DNA of 64,000 bases from Cololabis saira (Eukaryota > Chordata > Actinopteri > Beloniformes > Belonidae): the NCBI RefSeq assembly GCF_033807715.1, contig NC_084591.1, positions 48,443,915-48,507,914 on the forward strand, read 5' to 3'. Of the stretch, positions 61,236 to 64,000 are shown in pieces. The number at the start of each line of letters is the position of its first letter. Position 1 is the first letter of the stretch. The notes under the pieces were generated by a model. The model had not been told where the DNA came from and ran no database searches. It saw only the letters and a program-made list of their open reading frames with translations. Both the position numbers and the translations under genes were made by a program.

Positions 61236-64000
61236 TTTTATTGGCAGACTGTTTCCACAATACAGAGCAAAACAGATGAACATACCTTTTTTTTTTTTTT
61301 TTTTTTTCCCTCCCTCCCCCCACAGTTATCATCATTAATTTTCCCTTGGGAATAGCTAAAAAATAAAATAAATAATAAAAATTAAGAAAATAATAAATAA
61401 ATAAAAAGACAGTAATATAGTGACATAACAAAAAAGTAGTAGTGCAATGAATGTAAACTTAAATAAGAAAATAAAATGAAAACAAAATGGGTTATCTAGA
61501 GATTAATAATTAGTTCTTAGATTGATGATTAGCAATTCCAGTAATAGTCACAAGTTATACTAGTAAATACCTGAGTCAGAATGTTGTCATATATCACCCC
61601 CAGAGTTATAAACCAATGTATTAGTAATTAGGCTTTTACTATTCTTAGGGATAGAAAAACAAAGACATCAGCTCAGTCCTTTGGAAATACTCTCAAATGT
61701 TCCAAATCAGTAATAAATGGTTGCCAGCTGGAGAAGAACCTTTCTAATGAACCTCTGGTATAACATTGGTGAAATTAACTGGGTCATGGTGAAAAGTAGC
61801 TTTTTATTAATTGTTGTTTTTTTTTCTTGCTGTAGTTGAACTTGAAGTTTGAGATTGAAGTTCTGTGTAAGAACTTGTCTCTGGACATCAACGATCTGAA
61901 GCCAGGAACGCTCCTGAAGGACAAGGACAAGCTGAAGAGCCTGGAGGAGCAGTTGTCTGCACCAAAGAAAGAGGCCAAGCCTCCCGAAGAGATGCTGCCA
62001 GTCTCCACTACAGGTGTGTTCCTTTTTCTTTTTTCTCCAACACTTTTAGAGGGAAAAAAACCAGACAATGATGTGCAGTTAAGAGCTACGGATATGACTC
62101 GGCAGTGAAGGGTTTCGGGGGTTACTTATAAAATTCTGTCATTTTCTAGATTACAGAATTCTACTCTGTACTGTCATGTAAAGGTTCATTTATACAAAAC
62201 TGAGACGAACAAAGTAATCTGTCTGCATCCTGCGTTGATTTGGTCCTGTCTTTTGGAGTCTGGATATTATGGATGAAACGGACTGAAGCCACTGAGTCAT
62301 GGGGGCAGTATTGAACATAGTGACTCAATCGTCAACCAAACACTTGTTAATGAAACAGAAGAAAATGAAGCCTTTGGGACTCGTCACGGCCACAGGTGTT
62401 CTACAGGACTGTCTCAGAAAATTAGAATATTGTGATTTTCTGTAATGCAATTACAAAAACAAAAATGTCATACATTCTGGATTAATTACAAATCAACTGA
62501 AATATTGCAAGCCTTTTATTATTTTAATATTGCTGATCATGGCTTACAGCAGTGGTTCCCAAACTTTTTTTGTCAGGCCCCCCTTTTGTACGTAATAGAA
62601 TTTTCGAGCCCCCCCCCCCCGACCCCAACACAGACACACATCTTTTGCATTCAAATCCGACTGCAATTTATTTCATATATTGAACATTTGTGCGAAAAAA
62701 CTGTCCATCTCTGTAAAAATAGATTTTCAACCTGACCAGCTCCCAGAGATTGAAACAACAATACAAACAGGAGCCAAAATCTGAACATTTGCTCTACAAA
62801 AATTACACCTTTAATCCCCACATGTTTTCAGCTTGTTTCATGTGTGCAACACATTTCTTTTTTTTCCTTTTTACTGTACAATACAGTATGTATTACTTTC
62901 AACATATTTTTTTCCAAAAATAACCAGCTCCCTGAGGAAAAAAACCAGCAGCAACAGCTAAACAAATAACCAAACTTTCAACAATTGCTCTGAAAAAATG
63001 TCAGTTTTAATCCACACACCTTTTCAGTGAGTGGGGTGGGCTTGTTCATGTTACAGATCCCCTTATTTCCTGTCTCTCTCTCACTGCACATATGTATTGA
63101 AGGTATTAATCTACCTTCCAACCTCGCCCCTTTTAAAACGATAAAAGGCTTGCAATATTTCAGTTGATTTCTAATAAATCCAGAATGTATGACATTTTTG
63201 TTTTTTTGTAATTGCATTACAGAAAATAAAGAACTTTATTACAATATTCTAATTTTCTGAGACCGTCCTGTTTAGTGTCCTCTCCACCTGAGGAGGTGGT
63301 TCATGGTGGACCTGCAAAAATAGTTAAACATTTTGTCACCAATTTGGGTAAAAAAAGTGAAAGAATTCAACATTTATGTACTGAATTTGGTTCGTATGGT
63401 ACACCACCACTGTTTACGCTGCTGTTTTTGTTTCCTCCTCCGACGTAAATCAAAGGAGTTGAAGGAGTTGACGGTTCTCTAATGCCTCCCCAGTCACTAG
63501 CTGTATACATTTATTATTATTATTATTATTATGTATAGCACATTGGTCATTGATATCTCTGTTTTAAATGTGCTTTATAATTTTTACTTACCAACTAATG
63601 AACTATATGTAGATGTATATAGACGTATTTGTTTATGGAAAATGTTTTTTGCTTAAATTAAGAGCAAATAGTTGCTGTTTGTTAAGTGGTCACTCATCAC
63701 TGCCCCCTGGTGGACGTGATACTAAACAACCGTAAAACGCTTATCACATCCAGAAGCATGAAGGGCAGTGATGGAAACATTTAGAAGGGACTGATATACA
63801 GATGTACCAAAGTGGAGTATAAATGGACCTTGAGAAGAGATGTTTTGGTTTTTGTGAAACACTGTAAACTGTTTAACATTGTTTGTCCTACTTTTCATTT
63901 TAATGAATTTACTGCTTTTTGACCAACAGAAAGCTTTTTTCCTTTTTCAGCGCCCCCCTCGACCCCGGCTGCTACCACCACCACCTGCACAACCACGGGG
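35376..64000 (+). CDS. CNOT1: CNOT1, CCR4-NOT complex scaffold subunit (5' part, exons 2-30)
   Basis: CNOT1 is the large cytoplasmic and nuclear scaffold of the CCR4-NOT deadenylase complex, which shortens mRNA poly(A) tails and represses translation. Twenty-nine coding exons with consensus splice sites join to 4047 nt, 1349 codons, without a frame break (human protein about 2376 residues). The first residues [20 protein letters not shown] match vertebrate CNOT1. Domains from known family structure: N-terminal HEAT arm (about 1-700, CNOT10/CNOT11 module), TTP-binding MIF4G-like domain (about 820-1000), CAF1-binding MIF4G domain (about 1065-1315, docks CNOT7/8 with CNOT6/6L), then the start of the linker to the CNOT9-binding domain. 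CNOT9-binding and NOT C-terminal (CNOT2/3) domains lie beyond the window. Start chosen by homology and by the exon 2 ATG. The low-complexity region 711-820 and the Thr-rich linker in exon 23 are the most divergent parts. Individual exons are listed separately. Confidence 0.97.
36170..36777. repeat. Harbinger-like MITE C, copy 2
   Basis: Ends TGCCCCTTTTGCACTAG and CTGGTGCAAAAGTGCCA, flanked by CTA at 36167-36169 and 36778-36780. Contains GGCGGGGC blocks and GACGTCACCACCCTCC. Nested in element B copy 2, as copy 1 is in element B copy 1. Confidence 0.8.
37123..37220. repeat. Near-perfect 98-bp palindrome (TACGGCGTA family)
   Basis: GATTTATGGTTCCGCGTTAC to its complement, centred on GGTTACGTAACC, with a single mismatched pair over 49 base pairs. 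Confidence 0.9.
37777..39732. other. Rest of CNOT1 intron 2
   Basis: Contains the segment 37989-38190 related to 33131-33330 and a short (AT)n run at about 39031-39048. The sequence is otherwise A/T-rich and without recognisable genes or repeats. Confidence 0.5.
39733..39840 (+). CDS. CNOT1: CNOT1 exon 3 (residues 35-70)
   Basis: [20 protein letters not shown] to SGKDFHQ. 108 nt, both ends phase 0, acceptor CGACTCCAG, donor GTAGTT. Part of the N-terminal HEAT arm. Confidence 0.97.
40213..40311 (+). CDS. CNOT1: CNOT1 exon 4 (residues 71-103)
   Basis: [20 protein letters not shown] to NPLHYQK. 99 nt, phase 0 at both ends. The acceptor follows TTGTTTAAG, weak in pyrimidines close to the AG but with a long T-run upstream (40150-40169). 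Donor GTAAGG. Confidence 0.95.
40955..41090. repeat. Element C, 3' fragment (intron 4)
   Basis: AATCGAGTATGTCACAGCAG to TGGTGGAAAAGTGCCA matches the right third of MITE C. The left part is absent, so this is a truncated copy. Confidence 0.7.
41433..41501 (+). CDS. CNOT1: CNOT1 exon 5 (residues 104-126)
   Basis: [20 protein letters not shown] then VQE. 69 nt, phase 0 at both ends; donor GTAAGT. Confidence 0.96.
41589..41643 (+). CDS. CNOT1: CNOT1 exon 6 (residues 127-145)
   Basis: [18 protein letters not shown]. 55 nt, ends in phase 1; the upstream intron is only 87 bases. Donor GTAAGT. Confidence 0.96.
42128..42247. repeat. 40-bp tandem repeat, three units (intron 6)
   Basis: Three copies of a 40-base unit, GATAAGTTGAAATACAGGGA followed by AAAGACAAGTACAATGATTT, nearly identical. 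Confidence 0.9.
42997..43355. repeat. Palindromic MITE, CAGGACTGTCTCAG family, copy 2 (intron 6)
   Basis: Ends CAGGACTGTCTCAG and CTGAGACAGTCCTG, with long facing arms as at 33550-33919. It ends about 70 bases before exon 7. Confidence 0.8.
43424..43627 (+). CDS. CNOT1: CNOT1 exon 7 (residues 145-213)
   Basis: [20 protein letters not shown], then [20 protein letters not shown], to DAFLKTLCR. 204 nt, phase 1 to phase 1, donor GTATGA. Confidence 0.97.
43750..44363. repeat. Harbinger-like MITE C, copy 3
   Basis: Ends TGGCCCTTTTCCACTAG and CTAGTGGAAAAGCGCCA, flanked by TAA at 43747-43749 and 44364-44366. Best-preserved ends of the family. Confidence 0.85.
44545..44830. repeat. GC-rich interspersed repeat
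   Basis: Contains CCATCCCATTCATGTATATG, CTCTGCCGCCGAGCTCGGCG and GGGACGACATCTCGAC. The same blocks appear reversed at 58615-58880. Non-coding. Confidence 0.5.
45109..45277 (+). CDS. CNOT1: CNOT1 exon 8 (residues 213-269)
   Basis: [20 protein letters not shown] to [11 protein letters not shown]. 169 nt, phase 1 to phase 2, acceptor GGTGTTTCAG, donor GTAAAT. Confidence 0.97.
45536..45662 (+). CDS. CNOT1: CNOT1 exon 9 (residues 269-311)
   Basis: [20 protein letters not shown] to [11 protein letters not shown]. 127 nt, phase 2 to phase 0, donor GTACGG. Confidence 0.97.
45690..46590. repeat. Long inverted repeat in intron 9
   Basis: About 160 bases at 45690-45850 (TCAGCACCACTCAAGGTGACC-like, GTAGATGATATTCTGGTATG, GCAGCTGGATCAGAGTTATC) recur as the reverse complement at 46415-46575. 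An internal direct repeat (ACAGGACCATAAGGATTCAG) occurs at 46101 and 46357. Confidence 0.75.
46926..47036 (+). CDS. CNOT1: CNOT1 exon 10 (residues 312-348)
   Basis: [20 protein letters not shown] to VLIDIVKEV. 111 nt, phase 0 at both ends, acceptor CCCCTGTAG, donor GTAAGT. Confidence 0.97.
47327..47497 (+). CDS. CNOT1: CNOT1 exon 11 (residues 349-405)
   Basis: [20 protein letters not shown] to [13 protein letters not shown]. 171 nt, phase 0 at both ends. It is followed by an intron almost wholly made of one 2.3-kb MITE. Confidence 0.97.
47902..48191. repeat. 29-bp minisatellite, ten units
   Basis: Ten head-to-tail copies of AGTTTAACGGTTTCAGTGTG plus GACAGAGAG, with one variant unit (AAGGG at 48134). 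No spacers. Confidence 0.95.
48264..48350. repeat. TACGGCGTA-family MITE
   Basis: AGCCTGAATTATGGTTCTGC and ACCATAAATCAGCCT ends, with a short core CCTACGCCGTAGG. Nested in the intron 11 MITE. Confidence 0.75.
48945..49612. repeat. Harbinger-like MITE nested in the intron 11 MITE
   Basis: Ends GGCCCCGTTTACACG and CGTGTAAACGTGGCC, flanked by TTA at 48942-48944 and 49613-49615. Interior GGAGGCGTTTTCATGTG and GCGTTTTCATGCGGG blocks face each other. Confidence 0.85.
49307..49441. repeat. TACGGCGTA-family MITE, innermost
   Basis: AGCCTGAATTATGGTCCCGC to ACCATAAATCAGCCT with TAA at both sides. Core GGGTACGCGGCGATGTACGG and its facing copy. Sits inside the Harbinger-like MITE. Confidence 0.8.
49911..50038 (+). 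CDS. CNOT1: CNOT1 exon 12 (residues 406-448)
   Basis: [20 protein letters not shown] to [11 protein letters not shown]. 128 nt, phase 0 to phase 2. The acceptor polypyrimidine tract (TTTGTTTTTCAG) starts only 11 bases after the MITE's TTAA. Confidence 0.97.
50137..50613. repeat. hAT-type MITE, perfect 8-bp duplication (intron 12)
   Basis: Ends CAGGAGTCTGCAACCC and GGGTTGCCGACCCCCCCG, flanked by TACTAGAG at 50129-50136 and 50614-50621. The interior carries many AAAAAGTCGAAATGTCGAG-like units. Confidence 0.85.
50716..50956 (+). CDS. CNOT1: CNOT1 exon 13 (residues 448-528)
   Basis: [60 protein letters not shown]. 241 nt, phase 2 to 0. Start of the central CNOT1 HEAT block. Confidence 0.98.
50983..51887. 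repeat. hAT-type MITE (intron 13)
   Basis: Ends CAGGGGTGTCAAACTC and CATTTGACACCCCTG, with GCGGGCCG words just inside both. Flanks TTTTATGG and CCCTATGG are a partly matching 8-bp duplication. 905 bases, non-coding. Confidence 0.8.
51967..52086 (+). CDS. CNOT1: CNOT1 exon 14 (residues 529-568)
   Basis: [20 protein letters not shown] to ILDVAQDLK. 120 nt, phase 0. The acceptor tract is a run of C (51950-51960), donor GTTTGT. Confidence 0.97.
52364..52486 (+). CDS. CNOT1: CNOT1 exon 15 (residues 569-609)
   Basis: [20 protein letters not shown] to [10 protein letters not shown]. 123 nt, phase 0 at both ends; acceptor GTCTCTGCCAG. Confidence 0.97.
52609..52760 (+). CDS. CNOT1: CNOT1 exon 16 (residues 610-660)
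   Basis: [20 protein letters not shown] to [13 protein letters not shown]. 152 nt, phase 0 to 2, donor GTGAGA. The following intron holds the (GAAA)-rich MITE. Confidence 0.97.
52801..53500. repeat. MITE with expanded GAAA-rich core (intron 16)
   Basis: Ends GGGATGGGCGATATTTTACC and ATACCGCCCATCCC. The copy at 60314-60563 (intron 26) lacks most of the expansion. Confidence 0.75.
52837..53394. repeat. Compound minisatellite, ATATGAGTCTGAAA(C/G)AAA
   Basis: About twenty units joining (GAAA)n runs of varying length with ATATATGAGTCTGAAA. Minus-strand open frames (FLCFRLIYF repeats) are artefacts. Confidence 0.9.
53695..53845 (+). CDS. CNOT1: CNOT1 exon 17 (residues 660-710)
   Basis: [20 protein letters not shown], then [14 protein letters not shown] and SLDAISPVQ. 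151 nt, phase 2 to 0. Closes the HEAT region and begins the flexible linker. Confidence 0.97.
53960..54600. repeat. Long inverted-repeat element in intron 17
   Basis: GATACAAGCATGAAATTTGG, CATAGCCAAAGGC and GACGTGGAGCC at 53985-54055 return reversed at 54490-54575. The interior has purine-rich AGGAAAAAAG tracts. Confidence 0.7.
54698..54899 (+). CDS. CNOT1: CNOT1 exon 18 (residues 711-778, linker)
   Basis: [23 protein letters not shown], then a Pro/Asn/Ser-rich stretch to SLTSQLP. 202 nt, phase 0 to 1. Two in-frame donors occur: GTATGG at 54900 and GTACTA at 54912, giving a 4-residue choice. The boundary given uses the first. Confidence 0.9.
54900..56060. other. CNOT1 introns 18 and 19, outside exon 19
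   Basis: Apart from poly-T/poly-A runs (55025-55042, 55788-55801) I see no repeats or RNA genes here. Confidence 0.5.
55233..55358 (+). CDS. CNOT1: CNOT1 exon 19 (residues 778-820, linker)
   Basis: [20 protein letters not shown] to GLNPPTFQQ. 126 nt, phase 1 to 1, donor GTAAGA. Gly/Ser-rich and less conserved than its neighbours. Confidence 0.94.
56061..56185 (+). CDS. CNOT1: CNOT1 exon 20 (residues 820-861)
   Basis: [20 protein letters not shown] to HPTMSVDE. 125 nt, phase 1 to 0, donor GTGAGT. First part of the tristetraprolin-binding MIF4G-like domain. Confidence 0.97.
56221..56676. repeat. MITE with (CCTT)n expansion beside exon 21
   Basis: Ends AACCCTGGTACTGTCTTTGG and GTAGACAGCACCAGGGTTAA. 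About 370 bases of nearly pure pyrimidine (CCTT)n fill the core on the + strand. Open frames through it are artefacts. Confidence 0.85.
56762..57048 (+). CDS. CNOT1: CNOT1 exon 21 (residues 862-957)
   Basis: [40 protein letters not shown], to AALDRFKN. 287 nt, phase 0 to 2. Core of the TTP-binding domain, almost invariant among vertebrates. The acceptor follows a C-run. Confidence 0.98.
57131..57209 (+). CDS. CNOT1: CNOT1 exon 22 (residues 957-983)
   Basis: [20 protein letters not shown] then PHHLQE. 79 nt, phase 2 to 0. The upstream intron is only 82 bases. Human has ISHFMQF here, so Ser and Met are changed conservatively. Confidence 0.97.
57259..57623. repeat. hAT-type MITE, perfect 8-bp duplication (intron 22)
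   Basis: Ends TAGTGATGCACCGA and TCGGTGCATCACTA, flanked by GTTTCTTA at 57251-57258 and 57624-57631. 365 bases. Confidence 0.9.
57724..57966 (+). CDS. CNOT1: CNOT1 exon 23 (residues 984-1064)
   Basis: [20 protein letters not shown] then a Gln/Ala-rich and Thr-rich linker ([16 protein letters not shown]) to SFKKDMP. 243 nt, phase 0 at both ends. Links the TTP-binding and CAF1-binding domains. Confidence 0.95.
58096..58396. repeat. hAT-type MITE, perfect 8-bp duplication (intron 23)
   Basis: Ends CAGGGGTCGGCAACC and GAGCTGACCCCTG, flanked by AAATACAC at 58088-58095 and 58397-58404. Same family as 50137-50613, shorter core. Confidence 0.9.
58615..58880. repeat. GC-rich interspersed repeat, second copy (intron 23)
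   Basis: Contains GAGATGTCGTCCCAGCGCGG, CGCCGCCGAGCTCGG and CAGCACATACACATGAATGG, the reverse of the 44545-44830 blocks. Open frames here are not supported as genes. Confidence 0.5.
59099..59474. repeat. DNA-transposon MITE (intron 23)
   Basis: Ends CAGTAATCCCTCACTATAAC and CCAGGTATTACTG form a short inverted repeat of a type seen in Tc1/mariner-pogo relatives. Ends 78 bases before exon 24. Confidence 0.6.
59553..59693 (+). CDS. CNOT1: CNOT1 exon 24 (residues 1065-1111)
   Basis: [46 protein letters not shown]. 141 nt, phase 0. Start of the MIF4G domain that binds CNOT7/CNOT8. Confidence 0.98.
59781..59960 (+). CDS. CNOT1: CNOT1 exon 25 (residues 1112-1171)
   Basis: [40 protein letters not shown], to NETYRNIK. 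180 nt, phase 0; the preceding intron is 87 bases. Confidence 0.98.
60152..60268 (+). CDS. CNOT1: CNOT1 exon 26 (residues 1172-1210)
   Basis: [20 protein letters not shown] then [19 protein letters not shown]. 117 nt, phase 0, donor GTAAGA. CAF1-binding MIF4G core. Confidence 0.97.
60314..60563. repeat. MITE, compact copy of the 52801 family (intron 26)
   Basis: TAGGAATGGGAGATATTTTACC and CCATACCACCCAGCCCTA ends. Only one ATATGAGTCTGAAAGAAAG unit, showing the unexpanded state. Confidence 0.75.
60617..60727 (+). CDS. CNOT1: CNOT1 exon 27 (residues 1211-1247)
   Basis: [20 protein letters not shown] then [17 protein letters not shown]. 111 nt, phase 0, acceptor GTCTTCCCAG, donor GTGAGT. Confidence 0.97.
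60834..60911 (+). CDS. CNOT1: CNOT1 exon 28 (residues 1248-1273)
   Basis: [20 protein letters not shown] then QEHDLK. 78 nt, phase 0; the preceding intron is 106 bases. Confidence 0.97.
61151..61235. repeat. (TA)n(TG)n microsatellite (intron 28)
   Basis: About 33 TA units followed by about nine TG units. The remainder of intron 28 (61240-61835) is A/T-rich without recognisable features. Confidence 0.95.
61836..62013 (+). CDS. CNOT1: CNOT1 exon 29 (residues 1274-1333)
   Basis: [40 protein letters not shown], to MLPVSTT. 178 nt, phase 0 to 1, donor GTGTGT. End of the CAF1-binding domain and start of the Thr/Pro-rich linker. Confidence 0.96.
62404..63270. repeat. Palindromic MITE copy 3, split by a hAT insertion (intron 29)
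   Basis: Left arm from CAGGACTGTCTCAG (62404) to about 62549 and right arm about 63139 to CCGTCCTG (63270) belong to the family at 33550 and 42997. Between them CAGTGGTTCCCAAACTTTTT (62550) begins a hAT-like element whose right end is not clear. Confidence 0.7.
63271..63950. other. Rest of CNOT1 intron 29
   Basis: Only a short (TTA)n run (63511-63531) stands out. No gene, RNA or transposon end is recognised. Confidence 0.5.
63951..64000 (+). CDS. CNOT1: CNOT1 exon 30, partial (residues 1333-1349)
   Basis: Acceptor CCTTTTTCAG, then [18 protein letters not shown], in frame with exon 29. Runs off the right edge. Matches the Thr-rich linker before the CNOT9-binding domain. Confidence 0.9.

Overview
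This window is vertebrate nuclear DNA, almost certainly from a ray-finned (teleost) fish. The left half is packed with fish-type transposable elements: L1-like and L2-like LINEs, a Ty3/Gypsy-type retroelement, hAT, PIF/Harbinger and pogo DNA transposons, and many palindromic MITEs. The right half holds a large vertebrate gene with consensus GT-AG introns. No bacterial or viral genome organisation is present.

Region 1 (1 to about 32,170) has no host gene that I can recognise. It contains a decayed L2-like LINE (1-1890); palindromic MITEs (2505-6550); a dead pogo-like transposase gene (7041-9837) split by a Harbinger element that itself carries a MITE; and a CpG-rich unknown with telomere-like and tRNA-like repeats (10440-11600). 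Next comes a minus-strand Gypsy-like element (11646-22293) whose gag is split by a 6.8-kb hAT-ended insertion (13366-20203) and by a second Harbinger (20770-22066). The hAT insertion contains three Harbinger-type elements nested one inside the other, each with its own 3-bp target duplication. A LINE 3' stub (22680-23100) and a full-length L1-like LINE with a 17-bp target duplication (23122-28845) follow. The region ends in two nested hATs (29463-32169) enclosing a gag-only LTR retrotransposon with identical-looking LTRs (30445-31680). A 120-codon ORF for a membrane/coiled-coil protein in a retroposon-like setting (14616-14978) is the least explained coding item.

Region 2 (about 32,170 to 64,000) is the 5' part of CNOT1, the scaffold of the CCR4-NOT deadenylase complex, on the + strand. 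A CpG-rich noncoding exon 1 (ending 32394) is followed by exons 2-30, with the start codon at 35376. The 29 coding exons seen here join without a frame break into 1349 codons (4047 nt), compared with about 2376 residues in the human protein, so the gene continues past the right edge. The exons cover the N-terminal HEAT arm (CNOT10/11 side), the central HEAT block, the TTP-binding MIF4G-like domain, the CNOT7/8 (CAF1)-binding MIF4G domain and the linker towards the CNOT9-binding domain. An upstream ORF with a stronger Kozak context overlaps the start codon.

Nearly every long CNOT1 intron is filled with MITEs, several with perfect 8-bp, TTAA or 3-bp target duplications, and with minisatellites. 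The coding sequence is undisturbed. The contrast is between a conserved essential gene and a very active, repeatedly self-invading repeat landscape that reaches to within a few tens to a couple of hundred bases of the gene's promoter.
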